A stretch of 64,000 nucleotides of DNA from positions 39,484 to 103,483 of the forward strand of contig CANLNQ010000025.1 in the NCBI GenBank assembly GCA_947492525.1. The letters are read 5' to 3'. This document shows, piece after piece, positions 9,385 through 19,463 of this stretch. Source of the stretch: an uncultured Granulosicoccus sp. Lineage in GTDB: Bacteria; Pseudomonadota; Gammaproteobacteria; Granulosicoccales; Granulosicoccaceae. Both the position numbers and the translations under genes were made by a program. The notes under the pieces were generated by a model that did no database searches, was not told where the DNA came from, and saw only the letters and a list, made by a program, of their open reading frames with translations. Positions within the stretch are counted from its first letter, which is position 1, and each line of letters starts with the position of its first letter.

Positions 9385-9990
9385 TCAGCTGGCAGCTGCG
9401 AAACGCTCGGAAGTCTTGGCCCAATCGACCACTTCCAGCCAGCCATCGATGTAATCAGGACGCTTGTTCTGATACTTCAGGTAATAGGCGTGCTCCCAGA
9501 CGTCCAGCGCCAGGATAGGTGTGCCCTGCTTCTCGGCCACCTGCATCAGCGGGTTGTCCTGGTTGGGTGTCGAGGTGATTTCCAGCTTGCCGTCCTTGAC
9601 GATCAGCCAGGCAAAACCCGAACCGAAGCGGCCGATACCGGCCTGCTTGAGCCCGGACTTCAGCTCATCGATGGAACCGAAGGCGGAATCGATCGCCGCA
9701 GACAATTCGCTGCTCGGTGCACTGCCACCGTTGCACATGGAGTTCCAGTACAGAATGTGGTTGTAGTAACCACCGCCGTTATTGCGAACTGCGGCCGGTG
9801 TGCTGGCGTCCACCATGCCCATGACCTCTTCCAGCGACTTGTCAGCCATTGGCGTGTCATCGACGGCACCGGTGAAGTTGTTGAAGTAGGTTCGGTGATG
9901 ACGGTCGTAGTGGATTTCCATGGTCTGGGCATCCACATGTGGCTCGAGAGCCGTGAAGTCGTAAGGCAGGTCTGGAAATGTGAAAGACAT
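9385..9990 (-). CDS. sodB: Iron superoxide dismutase
   Basis: Converts superoxide to peroxide and oxygen in the cytoplasm. The metal ligands are visible as His27 in MEIHYDRHH, a second His in GGYYNHILYW, and Asp and His in LDVWEHAYYLKY. The sequence is Fe/Mn-SOD, and the general pattern fits the Fe form, although metal choice cannot be proved here. The frame is open from 10074, but the ATG at 9990 has AGGAG 7 bases upstream and gives 201 residues, the standard length. A strong terminator follows. Confidence 0.94.
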   Translation of the reverse strand: MSFTFPDLPYDFTALEPHVDAQTMEIHYDRHHRTYFNNFTGAVDDTPMADKSLEEVMGMVDASTPAAVRNNGGGYYNHILYWNSMCNGGSAPSSELSAAIDSAFGSIDELKSGLKQAGIGRFGSGFAWLIVKDGKLEITSTPNQDNPLMQVAEKQGTPILALDVWEHAYYLKYQNKRPDYIDGWLEVVDWAKTSERFAAAS

Positions 9991-10325
9991 GTAAAACTCC
10001 TGAAAGGGTTGACCGAACAAGACTGCCATCGCCACACTGCGCGACGGCTCAAATTGTGACCTGAAGCATACCAAGACACAGTGGTGCGTGGCGCCACGGT
10101 GTAAATCGGCATCTCCCGGATGCAGATACAGCGAAGATTACCGGCGTATGGTCTCACCGGAGTTTCTGCCTTGGCAAGCGTGGGGATCAACGATTGCGGT
10201 TTCCAGCCCGGGCAAGGCCTCGCCATCGCCATCCAGGCCTCTGTCAACGGCTGCATGGGTTGGTTTGCCGGCACAACTGTAATAGTATCAAGCGCCTGTT
10301 TCCCCATAACCAAAGGCTCTTTCCA
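9991..10325. other. Intergenic region between sodB and argD
   Basis: 335 bases between divergent sodB and argD. It must contain both promoters, but I see no clear -35/-10 pair and no recognised operator. The reading frames crossing it have no recognisable homology or coding character. Confidence 0.5.
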
Positions 10326-11537
10326 ATGGCTTCACTGATGGCCGCATACGGTCGCCTCCCTGTCACCATGCAACGCGGTGAAGGCGCTCGCCTGTGGGAT
10401 GATCAGGGGCGTGAGTATCTGGATGCGCTGGGCGGTATTGCCGTCTGCGCTCTGGGGCACGCCGACCCCGCCATCAGCGAGGCCGTGGCCGAGCAAGCGC
10501 GCGAGCTGATGCACGTCAGCAATCTGTACCACATCCCTCAGCAGGAAGCCCTGGGCACGGAACTGTGCCGGGTAGCCGGCATGGACAAGGCCTTCTTCTG
10601 CAATTCCGGCGCTGAGGCCAACGAAGCCTGCATCAAGATCGCGCGACTGCATGGTCATGCCCGGGGTATCGAGAAGCCCACCATCCTGGTCATGGACACC
10701 GCGTTTCACGGCCGAACCATCGCAACCATCTCCGCCACCGGCAATCAGAAGATCAAGGCCGGCTTCGGTCCGATGCTCGATGGTTTTGAAATCGTGCCCT
10801 TCAACAATGTCGACGCGATCAAGACGGCAGCTGCGGGTCGTGAGGACATCGTTGCCATCATGGTGGAGCCCATTCAGGGTGAAGGCGGTGTCAACATTCC
10901 CGACACCGGCTATCTGCAGGCATTGCGCGCCCTGTGCGACCAGCACGACTGGCTGCTGATCTGCGACGAGATCCAGTCAGGCATGGGTCGAACCGGTCAC
11001 TGGTTTGCCTTCCAGGCCGAAGAGATCCAGCCGGATCTGGTGGCCGTCGCCAAGGCGCTGGGTAACGGCATGCCGATCGGCGCCTGCCTGGCTCGCGGCG
11101 ATGCTGCCGAGCTGATCCAGCCGGGCAGCCACGGTACGACCTTCGGCGGCAATCCCATTGCCTGTCGCGTCGGCCTGACCGTCATCCAGGAGATGCAGAG
11201 ACGCGACCTGGTGCAACGCGCCGGCCAGCTGGGCGAACGCATCATCGAGGGGTTCCGCAACAATCTGCACAACCAGCCCGGCATTCGCGACATCCGTGGC
11301 CGCGGCATGATGATGGGGATAGAACTGGACAGGCCCTGCGCTGATCTTGTCGGCAAGGCACTCGATGCCGGTATTCTGCTGAATGTCACCGCGGGCAACG
11401 TCATCCGTCTGCTCCCCCCCTACATCCTCTCTGACGCGGAAGCCGACGAACTGGTGCGACGCATCAGCGATCTGATCATCGACTTCCTGCAACAGTCCGA
11501 CTTGCCTGCTGGCAGCGACGCCGCTGCCAACGCCTGA
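10326..11537 (+). CDS. argD: Acetylornithine aminotransferase
   Basis: PLP-dependent class III aminotransferase making N-acetylornithine in arginine synthesis, and often also acting in lysine synthesis. Visible signatures are [20 protein letters not shown] and the PLP-lysine region [16 protein letters not shown]. The frame is open from 10194, but the ATG at 10326 ([13 protein letters not shown]) matches the normal N-terminus and gives 403 residues. The next gene, argF, begins 13 bases after the stop, so this is an arginine operon. Confidence 0.95.
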   Translation: MASLMAAYGRLPVTMQRGEGARLWDDQGREYLDALGGIAVCALGHADPAISEAVAEQARELMHVSNLYHIPQQEALGTELCRVAGMDKAFFCNSGAEANEACIKIARLHGHARGIEKPTILVMDTAFHGRTIATISATGNQKIKAGFGPMLDGFEIVPFNNVDAIKTAAAGREDIVAIMVEPIQGEGGVNIPDTGYLQALRALCDQHDWLLICDEIQSGMGRTGHWFAFQAEEIQPDLVAVAKALGNGMPIGACLARGDAAELIQPGSHGTTFGGNPIACRVGLTVIQEMQRRDLVQRAGQLGERIIEGFRNNLHNQPGIRDIRGRGMMMGIELDRPCADLVGKALDAGILLNVTAGNVIRLLPPYILSDAEADELVRRISDLIIDFLQQSDLPAGSDAAANA

Positions 11538-11550
11538 ACACCCCAACGAC

Positions 11551-12456
11551 ATGCGACACTTTCTTTCAGAAAACGACCTGACCGCCGACGAATTTCGCGC
11601 CATCATCCAGCGCGGCAGCGAGCTGCGCAAGCAGTGGGAAACCCATAGCTGCGAGGCCACGCTGCCACGCCGCGTTCTGGGCATGATCTTCGAAAAATCA
11701 TCGACACGCACACGCGTCTCCTTCGAAGCCGGCATGACGCAACTCGGCGGGCACGCCATCTATCTGTCCCCCGAAGGCACCCAGCTGGGCCGCGGTGAAC
11801 CGCCTGCAGATACGGCCCGCGTGCTGTCACAGATGGTGGATATCATCTCCGTGCGCACCTTCTCTCACGACATGCTGGAGCGCTTCGCCGAGATTGCCAC
11901 CGTACCGGTCATCAACGCGCTCACCGACCTGTTGCACCCCTGCCAGTTGCTGGCCGACATGCAGACCTATCTGGATCATCGCGGCGACATCAGTGGCAAG
12001 CGCGTCGCCTGGATCGGCGATGGCAACAACATGTGCAACTCCTACCTCAATACCGCCGCGCTGCTCGGCTTCCACCTGACCTACGCCTGTCCGGACGGCT
12101 ACGAACCCGATGCCGGAATTCTGGCCAACGCCGGCAATCATGCCAGCCGCGCCGCCTCGCCGGCGGAGGCCTGCAAGGATGCCGACCTGATCGTCACCGA
12201 TGTCTGGGCCAGCATGGGTCAGGAAGCCGAACAGAAAGCCCGCGAGGCCGCGTTTGCAGGCTATGAAATCAACAGCGAGATGATGTCGCTGGCGAAAGAC
12301 GATGCCCTGTTCATGCATTGCCTGCCCGCACACCGGGGTGAGGAAGTGGCGGCCGAGGTCATCGATGGATCGCAGAGTGTGGTCTGGGAGGAAGCAGGCA
12401 ATCGTCTGCATGCGCAGAAAGCCCTGCTGGAATTCCTGCTGCTGCAGAACCCGTGA
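11551..12456 (+). CDS. argF: Ornithine carbamoyltransferase, anabolic
   Basis: Makes citrulline from ornithine and carbamoyl phosphate. The carbamoyl-phosphate loop STRTR is at residues 51-55, HPCQ is near 131 and the ornithine-side HCLPAHRG is near 258. Length of 301 residues is typical of the anabolic enzyme. It lies in an operon behind argD, which supports a biosynthetic rather than catabolic role. An unknown gene follows after 31 bases on the same strand. Confidence 0.95.
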   Translation: MRHFLSENDLTADEFRAIIQRGSELRKQWETHSCEATLPRRVLGMIFEKSSTRTRVSFEAGMTQLGGHAIYLSPEGTQLGRGEPPADTARVLSQMVDIISVRTFSHDMLERFAEIATVPVINALTDLLHPCQLLADMQTYLDHRGDISGKRVAWIGDGNNMCNSYLNTAALLGFHLTYACPDGYEPDAGILANAGNHASRAASPAEACKDADLIVTDVWASMGQEAEQKAREAAFAGYEINSEMMSLAKDDALFMHCLPAHRGEEVAAEVIDGSQSVVWEEAGNRLHAQKALLEFLLLQNP

Positions 12457-12487
12457 ACGCATTGCCCATAACCGAGCCGAGCATGCC

Positions 12488-13027
12488 ATGACCATCAAGG
12501 ATGACTTCAACGACGACGAATGGTTTCTGCTCAGTGCCATGCCCGGCATGATCGGCGCGGCGATGAGCAACGCCGCGCCCAGCGGCATCATCGGCACCAT
12601 CAAGGAGATGAGTGCCGGCATGCGCGCACAGGTTCATGCCCGAGAAGCGCACCCGGACAGTGAGCTGATCAATGCCCTGATGAGCAAGGCCGAGAACTGG
12701 GAACAGGCCAGAGACAAGATGAGCGACTATCGGGAGCGTGCTCATCAGCGTGTCAGTGCGGCCAACATCACCAGTCGTGAAGAGCTACAGGCAATGGCCA
12801 TCAAGGATTGTCGGCAAGCCACGGCACTGGTCAACGAACGCTGCAGCGACAGCGAGGCCGATGCGTACAAGCAGTGGACCATCGAGATTGCTCTGGCGGT
12901 GGCCGAAGCGGCCAGAGAAGGCAGCATTCTGGGCATCGGTGGCGAACGCATCTCTCCCCCTGAAGTCGAGCTCTTGCAGCGTATAGAGTCTGCCCTGGGT
13001 GTGCAGTCCGGCGTGCTGTTCGCCTGA
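12488..13027 (+). CDS. Uncharacterised protein downstream of argF
   Basis: 179 residues, start ATG at 12488; the frame extends upstream into argF but that part is antagonistic to the argF frame and not used. The N-terminus (DEWFLLSAMPGMIGAAM) is a Glu/Trp box followed by a Gly/Ala/Met-rich hydrophobic stretch up to about residue 40. The rest is helical and charged, ending with EVELLQRIESALG. I do not recognise a named family. The position 31 bases behind argF suggests co-transcription but gives no function. Confidence 0.7.
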   Translation: MTIKDDFNDDEWFLLSAMPGMIGAAMSNAAPSGIIGTIKEMSAGMRAQVHAREAHPDSELINALMSKAENWEQARDKMSDYRERAHQRVSAANITSREELQAMAIKDCRQATALVNERCSDSEADAYKQWTIEIALAVAEAAREGSILGIGGERISPPEVELLQRIESALGVQSGVLFA

Positions 13028-13070
13028 CAATTGCCGGCGGTTCTCAGCAGGCGCCTGCACCCCCTGACGC

Positions 13071-14114
13071 TCAGTCTTCCTTCCCCTGAAACATGGCTTT
13101 CAGATCCACCGTATTGCGCTGCCCGATATCCTCATAGTGCCGCTCAAGCCAGTCGGTCGCGCTCTGCCGGCCGATATCCCGCAACTTGCACAGGAAACGC
13201 CACTCGGCATTGAGCTTGGAAGACGCGCCCAGAGGGCGCAGCGCCTCCTGGTTTTCGATGATATGCAGGTATTCCTGACGATAATGTTCCCTGTCCACCT
13301 TGCCGGCCTCGAGTAGGCGATCGACGAATTCGATGGAGCGAAGCTCCTTCAGCAGGCTGGCATTGAAGGTGATTTCGCTGGCACGATTCTGAATCTCCAT
13401 GGGCGTTCGCGGCACGCCCTTGCGCTCGATGGGATTGATCTGCACCACCACGATGTCGGCCGAATCCGTCTGGTGATGAAAGGGGAACAACACCGGATTA
13501 CCCATGTAGCCGCCATCCCAGTAAGGCACATCATCGATGATGACGGCCTGCGACAGCTGCGGCAGGCAGGCAGATGCCATGACCATGTCAGCGGTCAGGT
13601 TCTCGCTGTCGAACACCTTGACGCGACCGGTCTCCACGTTGGTGGCCGAGATGTAGAGCTTGATGGCCGTACAGCGCTGTACGCAGGAAAAATCGACGCA
13701 GGATTCCAGAATCTGCTTCAATGGATCGATGTTCAGCGGATTGAACTGATAGGGCGACAATGTGCGAGTCATGGCGTCCATGGCCTGATAACCCAGTGAG
13801 TTTTCCATGGACCAGGTACCCATCAGGTAGTCCAGTGGTGCGCGCTGGATGGGACTGCCGAAGGCGGCCTTGCTGACCGCCCGCCAGAACCCTTCCAGTT
13901 TCTGACGCGCCAGTTCCGCGCCACCATTCACGAAACCGTTTGCCAGCACCACCGCATTCATGGCCCCCGCCGATGTGCCGGAGATGGCGGCAATCTCCAG
14001 TCGCTCATCTGCCAGTATCCGGTCCAGCACACCCCAGGTGAAGGCACCGTGCGACCCGCCGCCCTGCAGGGCCAGATTGATACGTTTGCGTTCGGTAGTT
14101 CCGGGTCTGTTCAT
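13071..14114 (-). CDS. Patatin-like phospholipase
   Basis: Ser-Asp dyad lipid acyl hydrolase. The oxyanion loop LALQGGGSHGAF begins at about residue 13, the nucleophile motif GTSAGAMN follows at about 42-49, and the catalytic Asp is in the DGGYMGN motif. An ABC-type signal or export sequence is not seen, so the protein is probably cytoplasmic or membrane-associated. I place the start at the ATG at 14114; an upstream ATG at 14174 adds 20 residues (MACILATT...) and cannot be excluded because neither has a strong ribosome-binding site. Confidence 0.88.
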   Translation of the reverse strand: MNRPGTTERKRINLALQGGGSHGAFTWGVLDRILADERLEIAAISGTSAGAMNAVVLANGFVNGGAELARQKLEGFWRAVSKAAFGSPIQRAPLDYLMGTWSMENSLGYQAMDAMTRTLSPYQFNPLNIDPLKQILESCVDFSCVQRCTAIKLYISATNVETGRVKVFDSENLTADMVMASACLPQLSQAVIIDDVPYWDGGYMGNPVLFPFHHQTDSADIVVVQINPIERKGVPRTPMEIQNRASEITFNASLLKELRSIEFVDRLLEAGKVDREHYRQEYLHIIENQEALRPLGASSKLNAEWRFLCKLRDIGRQSATDWLERHYEDIGQRNTVDLKAMFQGKED

Positions 14115-14290
14115 AGGGCTTTGAAGGCGTTTCAATTCGTCGACAGTGATTGTTGTGGCAAGGATGCAGGCCATGGCGTGCTGACGCTACCGCCGTATGG
14201 ACCATCAGACTAGCACCGGGGTTTCATGCGCATGGCGTGTTCGTTGCTTGGCTGTCCGGAGATTCAACGTGACATCGAGGATCCAGCATC

Positions 14291-15115
14291 ATGACACGCT
14301 CCTTTCCCTGGCTGACACAAGGTCCGACGAAGGGTGTTGCCTTTGCCATACACCTGACACTGAGCCTGCTGGTGTTCTCACTGCTGGTCATCATCATGCT
14401 GCTTTACTGGTTCCCCGGTGAGCTGTTCTTTCTCGATGGCGGCTGGCAGGGCCTGAAACTGGTTGCCATGATCGATGTGGTGCTGGGACCTGCGCTGACG
14501 CTGATACTGTACAAGCCCGGGAAACCCAAGCTGCTACTGGACATGTCGATGATTGCTCTGCTGCAGGTGGCTGCGCTGGGCTACGGCTTCTACACGACCT
14601 ACCAGCAGCGAACCGTGGCAATCGTGTATGCCGAAAGGGGCTTCAATACGCTATCGGCAAGAGACAACCACGCCTTCGATCAGCAGTTGCTGGCCATGAA
14701 CGAGCAACCCGGCCCCTTGCCTGCACCGGGCTTGCTGCAATTGCCACTACTGCTGACACCCGAGCCCGATGATTACGGGCAATTTCTGGCTGACATACTC
14801 AATGGCTATCCCGGTCCTCAGGGGCGCAGTGACCTGTACGAGCCACTGACACTGAAGCATGAGGCCATGCAGAAGGATGCGCTGAACTGGCAGGCGGTAG
14901 CCGATCTGGGCGCGGAAGCCGCTGTCAGAGCCGCGCTGGAAGAGCAGCAGTTGAAGGCCGAGGACGTCGAGCTCTATCCCTTCAAGGCCCGCTATGCCAA
15001 TGGCATTGCCGTGTTCGATCCGTCTAACCTGCAGATCCTTGATTTCGTGCCAGAGGACTCACCCGCGATGGCTGCAGCAACGTCCACCGGTGATGAGGAG
15101 CAGGATCTGCCCTAG
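14291..15115 (+). CDS. TfpX/TfpZ-type type IV pilin accessory protein
   Basis: 274-residue inner-membrane protein of the family that assists pilin assembly or glycosylation. Three hydrophobic segments lie in the first 110 residues (around LSLLVFSLLVIIMLLYWF, LVAMIDVVLGPALTLILY, MIALLQVAALGYGFYTTYQ). The middle one holds the DVVLGPALTL signature typical of the family. The C-terminal part is periplasmic or cytoplasmic and hydrophilic. No pilin gene is adjacent, but the family implies that this organism makes type IV pili. Confidence 0.8.
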   Translation: MTRSFPWLTQGPTKGVAFAIHLTLSLLVFSLLVIIMLLYWFPGELFFLDGGWQGLKLVAMIDVVLGPALTLILYKPGKPKLLLDMSMIALLQVAALGYGFYTTYQQRTVAIVYAERGFNTLSARDNHAFDQQLLAMNEQPGPLPAPGLLQLPLLLTPEPDDYGQFLADILNGYPGPQGRSDLYEPLTLKHEAMQKDALNWQAVADLGAEAAVRAALEEQQLKAEDVELYPFKARYANGIAVFDPSNLQILDFVPEDSPAMAAATSTGDEEQDLP

Positions 15116-15134
15116 CCCTCTAGCTCTCTAGCCT

Positions 15135-16664
15135 TTACAGACCGCTGGCGTTGGCCGCGTCTCGTACTTCCGAGGGTGGTGTGTACTTCAGTGCCAGCAA
15201 TACTGCGTTGCTCTCGGCGGCAATCGGATCGATCTGGGCCTTCTGCCGGCGGTAGCGATACGCCGCCGACACCGTCCAGTTACGCGCCGCCTTCCATTCG
15301 ATCTTGGGTTCGAAACTGATGAATCGGCGCGCGAAACGATCTTCACTGATGGCGCCCAGTCGATCAGGCTCATAGGCCCTCGCCCGCAGGCCGAAGTTCA
15401 GTCGCGGCGAAATGATGTGACTCAGGGTGCCCGTGAGTTCGTGGGTTTCCACCTGTGTTCCCGAGCCACTGGGTTCGACATCCACGGCAAACTTGCCGAC
15501 GTAGCGGGTGACACCGGCATCGTAGCTCAGGGAGATACTCGCCAGCCAGCCGTCAGAATCGGTCTTGAGTTCATCGATCAGATCCTGGGGTATCGGCTCT
15601 TCACCCTCACGAACATCGGTGCTTCGCAGAGTGTCGGTCAGATCAGAGGTATTGGTGTAGACACCGCCATCGACGCCCAGCAGCAAGGTGGGTGTCAAGG
15701 AACGTTCGAAGCCGATCTTGAAGGTCGCTGTTGTCGAAATGGAATCGCGGCGAGGCTTGCGCACGATGAAACGGTAGTCTGGATCCGGAATCAGAGAGCC
15801 ATCCACATTCGCGCGGGAATCAGGTTCGACCTCGGCCGTGTAGCGGCTGTAGGAAACGCTGGTCGTCAGCGTGGTGATGGGCGTGTACTTGTAACGAAAG
15901 CCCATGTCCACCTCGATTTCCTGATAGTCATCGGGCTCTCCGCTGGGCGAGAACACCACGCCCTCGCCCAGAATATCGAGCGTGGCGTCATCGTAGGACA
16001 CCGGCGTGCCATCGAAGCTGCCATCGGCCAGCCGGGGAAAGGTGTCGATGTAGCGCTGATACACGGCATCCAGAGGATCGGGCAAATCATGGTCAACGGC
16101 CGTCAGGGTGGCCTGGGTATCGAAGGTCAGTCGCCGTGTCAGATTGTATTCGTAGGAGGGCTCGATGACGATTTCCCGTCGGGCGACATTGTTGCTCGAT
16201 TGCGTCAGATCCAGCCCGGTATCGCTGATCAGATTATCGACATCGCTCAGATCGGCGGCAATGTCCCGGCTGGGAGTATCCTGGGTGAAGGTCGCCAATA
16301 TGCCGTAACGGGAGCGGGCCGTGCGATGTACCGCTTCGGCTGCGGCTATCTGGTTGGAATCCAGCCCCTCATCGCCATTGTCGTTCGTGGTGGTCAGCAG
16401 GGCATCGACCCTGACCAGGCCCCGATAGGATGTGGATTGCGACTCACGGCTGAGCCCCAGTTCACCCACGGCGCGGGTTGCATTCAGCGAACCATCGCCC
16501 GCCGGTATCAGATAGTAGTTATCGTCGAAGCGCTGATCCAGCGAGATCGACGGTTCGAAGACCCAGACGTCCGCGGTCGCAGGCAGCGATACCAGCGAGG
16601 CCGTCAGACCCAATATCGTCAAGGAACTGACGGCGTTGTTTCCGGACCTGTTGAACAGTGCCAT
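15135..16664 (-). CDS. Outer-membrane beta-barrel protein, exopolysaccharide-associated
   Basis: 509 residues with a signal peptide (SSLTILGLTASLVSLPATADVW) and then many alternating strands rich in aromatic and charged residues. Examples are GELGLSREXQSTSYRG-type strands and the C-terminal strand pair WTVSAAYRYRRQK and AVLLALKYTPP. This fits barrel proteins of the EpsL type found beside polysaccharide export genes, and a Poly_export gene lies 113 bases upstream on the same strand. It probably helps secretion of an exopolysaccharide, but no glycosyltransferase or polymerase gene is present in the window. Confidence 0.75.
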   Translation of the reverse strand: MALFNRSGNNAVSSLTILGLTASLVSLPATADVWVFEPSISLDQRFDDNYYLIPAGDGSLNATRAVGELGLSRESQSTSYRGLVRVDALLTTTNDNGDEGLDSNQIAAAEAVHRTARSRYGILATFTQDTPSRDIAADLSDVDNLISDTGLDLTQSSNNVARREIVIEPSYEYNLTRRLTFDTQATLTAVDHDLPDPLDAVYQRYIDTFPRLADGSFDGTPVSYDDATLDILGEGVVFSPSGEPDDYQEIEVDMGFRYKYTPITTLTTSVSYSRYTAEVEPDSRANVDGSLIPDPDYRFIVRKPRRDSISTTATFKIGFERSLTPTLLLGVDGGVYTNTSDLTDTLRSTDVREGEEPIPQDLIDELKTDSDGWLASISLSYDAGVTRYVGKFAVDVEPSGSGTQVETHELTGTLSHIISPRLNFGLRARAYEPDRLGAISEDRFARRFISFEPKIEWKAARNWTVSAAYRYRRQKAQIDPIAAESNAVLLALKYTPPSEVRDAANASGL

Positions 16665-16777
16665 GCGTGTAATCCCGATGCGTTAGGAAGCCCAAATTTC
16701 CCGGAAGATGCTCTACCTCCAGGCGCCACTCAGTGGATGATGTCTTTCGCGTTTCCGCGCCAATCAGGCATCATCGA

Positions 16778-17368
16778 CTAGGGAACGAGGACGACATCTC
16801 CACTTTGCAGGATTATATTCTGTTCCAGGCTACGACCGCGCGATACATCGCGGAAGTCGAATTCGTAGGTAACTTCCCGGCCGTCCTGGCGACGCAGAAC
16901 CTGGATGTTGCGGCTGCTGGCATAGGGTGTGAAACCGCCGGCCAGGGTCAGTGCCTGGACGACATCCACGTAACGCCCCAGCGTGAACTGGCCGGGAGCC
17001 TCGACTTCACCAAGCACGAACACGGTATAGCCGGAAATCTTGTCGACCGATACGGTCACTTCGGCATCGGGCACATAACGCTGCAGACGTGAACGGATCT
17101 CGTCCTGCACTTCCAGAGGTGTGCGACCGGAGACCTGAATGTCGCCTGCCAGCGGAAAGGAGATGCCACCGTCGGGACGGACAAGCACCTTGCGATCCAG
17201 GTCCTCTTCCTTCCACACCGAGATATGCAGTACGTCCTCAGGGCCGATGCGGTATTCCAGACCATCGCCTACCTGCGCGTTGACCAGTGTCGGCAAGGCC
17301 AGCAGTGCAGACAGCAGTACACCGGCAAACAGGGACAGACGGGATTTCGTGGAAGACGAGGTGGGCAT
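16778..17368 (-). CDS. Polysaccharide export protein (Wza/Poly_export family)
   Basis: 196-residue periplasmic protein with a signal peptide ending near VNAQ, a Poly_export domain (YRIGPEDVLHISVWKEEDLD, then VRPDGGISFPLAGDI) and one SLBB-type domain (FVLGEVEAPGQFTLGRYVDV). No lipobox cysteine is present, unlike Wza itself. AGGAG precedes the ATG at 17368. With the barrel protein that follows it forms a reduced export module. Confidence 0.88.
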   Translation of the reverse strand: MPTSSSTKSRLSLFAGVLLSALLALPTLVNAQVGDGLEYRIGPEDVLHISVWKEEDLDRKVLVRPDGGISFPLAGDIQVSGRTPLEVQDEIRSRLQRYVPDAEVTVSVDKISGYTVFVLGEVEAPGQFTLGRYVDVVQALTLAGGFTPYASSRNIQVLRRQDGREVTYEFDFRDVSRGRSLEQNIILQSGDVVLVP

Positions 17369-17392
17369 TGGACGGAGCTCCTGAGCGTGGAC

Positions 17393-17419
17393 CGCTGTGG
17401 CGGGCCATCGGGGCCCGCA
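17393..17419. other. GC-rich inverted repeat between the cytochrome and export genes
   Basis: GCGGGCC and GGCCCGC arms around CATCGGG or CCGAT form a stable hairpin in the gap between the multihaem cytochrome gene and the export gene. There is no T tract, so I do not call it a terminator. Confidence 0.4.
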
Positions 17420-17488
17420 CAGCTGTCAAAGATTCAATGCCGGAAGTATAGCCGATCAATCAGAACAGCAAGTGAGAGCGGCAGCACC

Positions 17489-19327
17489 TTACTGCATGAC
17501 CTGAGTCGCCGTATCGATCACTTCATCACGCAATGTCATGCTCTCCCACATGGTGCGGAACATATCGATCTGGTCAACGCGATCACCCTGGGTCCACAGT
17601 TTCTGCAGATGTCCATAGCTGATCGGCTGATAGCGTAGCTCGGCCGAGACGGTATAGACCTCGTTATCACCCACCGCGATCCGGTAGCTGACGGTATCCT
17701 CGCCTTCGTTGAAATCACTGTCGCTCAGGGCGGCACCAAAGACACCGAAGGTATCGGGCAATGAGTCGTCATTCAGCAGGGCACCCTTGTTCATGCCGGC
17801 GGGGGTCAGGCGGTTATCCTTGAGATAAAAGCTGCTGGCAAGCAGTGAATGCGTACGATCCCCATCGGAATTGCCCGTGATGGCCTGATAGACCTGGACC
17901 TGTGTCTCCGAGGTGATTTCATCGTAATGCGGCTCCCAGGTGGAAGAATTCACATCCTCGGCCACGCCCACGATGCTGCCGTCATCCCGGATTCGACCGC
18001 TTTCGAACACCAGCTCACCACTGCTGTCCAGTACCTGCACATGCAGGTAGACACGACGTGAATGGTAGCCCGACGGCAGACGGTGACCGGCCAGGTTCTT
18101 CACGTTCACATCGAAGCTCAATTCGCCGTCGATGACGCCATTGCTGCTGAGGGTAACGTCCGCAGCAGTTTTCAGAAATTCACGATTGCGCTCGATGGAT
18201 TCCTCGAATCCGAGCCCCGGAGTGATGCCCAGCTCGTCGCTGTAGTTCATCAACATGGTCTGCATCACGGTATTGGGGCCGAGCAGCGTGTGCTCGGAAA
18301 AATCGGGGCGTGGACCCGGTGCACCCTGACCGATGATCACTTCCTGATCCAGTTTGGGCATGTGGCAGCTCTGGCAGGTCGCTTCCTGCGGTCCACCGGT
18401 GGCAAAGTCACTGTTCTGCCATTCGGTGTAGATCGCCTGTTCGGCAAAGATGACATCATCCAGCGGCTCGCCGTCCTGACTGATGGCATGCACGTTCAGG
18501 TTGTGGCAGGTTGCGCAGCTCTCGGAGGTGCCCACATGCAGGCCCTGCTGGGCCAGATAGCCGGCCTGTTGTCGCATGTAGCTGACTTCGGGATCGGCAT
18601 ACTGACCGTAGGCCGGCCGGTCGCTGTTGTCCCCGGTGGGTGACCCGACGATCTGATAGCCACCGGACATGCTTTCCTCGGTACCCAGGTTACCCGGGTC
18701 CATCTGGTGACACAGCGAGCAGCTGACGCCATCCATGGCATGATTGAAGACCTCATTGGTTTCGTCCAGGGAATACAAGCCCGGGTTGAGCACGGTTTCA
18801 CCGTCATCTGCCAGCTGATCATACAGGCGCAGGTCCAGATCTTCCTTTTCGGTCAGATCGTAGGCCAAGGGTGCATGACAGACGATGCACTCATCGTTGA
18901 TGACCTCCTCCAGATGCGGAAAGTTATCCAGTTCGGAGGCCACGACAGCGTGCCAGTAGGGATCCCGGGTCGCGTTGGCCATCATGCTGGTTTCCCAGGC
19001 AGTACCGATGGATACGTTGCGGGTAACGCCCGGCACCGGCGTCTGGATTTCCATTTCCGGATCGTTGTGACAGGAAGCGCAGGAGCCACTGCCCGAATGG
19101 TGCTCACCTTCGAAGTTCGCGTTCGAGCGCGCCAGTGATGGCAAGGTGCCACGGGGCTCCGGCACGACATCCTTTTCGATGATATCGACATCCCCACCGC
19201 CACCATCGCCACCGCCGTCGGTGACGGTGTCTCCACCACCGCCCCCGCAGGCGCTGAGCAGAAGCGTGAGCATCAATACACTGGCTTTGCCCAGAATGCT
19301 CGTCGACACGGTCTTTTCGATATACAT
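17489..19327 (-). CDS. Multihaem cytochrome c lipoprotein
   Basis: 612-residue exported electron carrier. Five CxxCH haem sites are visible: CASCH, CIVCH, CSLCH, CATCH and CQSCH. The N-terminus (LMLTLLLSACGGGGGD) is a lipoprotein signal with a Gly-rich spacer after the acylated Cys, so the protein is anchored in a membrane. The long C-terminal half lacks haem sites and resembles an immunoglobulin-like or carbohydrate-binding fold. The frame is open to 19420; the ATG at 19327 is chosen because it places the signal peptide at the N-terminus. The next upstream gene on this strand is a PQQ-type dehydrogenase, suggesting an electron-donor pair, but this is inference. Confidence 0.88.
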   Translation of the reverse strand: MYIEKTVSTSILGKASVLMLTLLLSACGGGGGDTVTDGGGDGGGGDVDIIEKDVVPEPRGTLPSLARSNANFEGEHHSGSGSCASCHNDPEMEIQTPVPGVTRNVSIGTAWETSMMANATRDPYWHAVVASELDNFPHLEEVINDECIVCHAPLAYDLTEKEDLDLRLYDQLADDGETVLNPGLYSLDETNEVFNHAMDGVSCSLCHQMDPGNLGTEESMSGGYQIVGSPTGDNSDRPAYGQYADPEVSYMRQQAGYLAQQGLHVGTSESCATCHNLNVHAISQDGEPLDDVIFAEQAIYTEWQNSDFATGGPQEATCQSCHMPKLDQEVIIGQGAPGPRPDFSEHTLLGPNTVMQTMLMNYSDELGITPGLGFEESIERNREFLKTAADVTLSSNGVIDGELSFDVNVKNLAGHRLPSGYHSRRVYLHVQVLDSSGELVFESGRIRDDGSIVGVAEDVNSSTWEPHYDEITSETQVQVYQAITGNSDGDRTHSLLASSFYLKDNRLTPAGMNKGALLNDDSLPDTFGVFGAALSDSDFNEGEDTVSYRIAVGDNEVYTVSAELRYQPISYGHLQKLWTQGDRVDQIDMFRTMWESMTLRDEVIDTATQVMQ

Positions 19328-19463
19328 AGCTAGCTCTTGATGAAAACCACGATGCCGGCACTGGCATGGCCGGAGCATCTGCTGGGGAAGGCAACGCGCA
19401 GGATCAGACCTTCCATTCACTCAGGCCCTCTTATCGGCCCGAGTTACACGGATATTGAATGGA

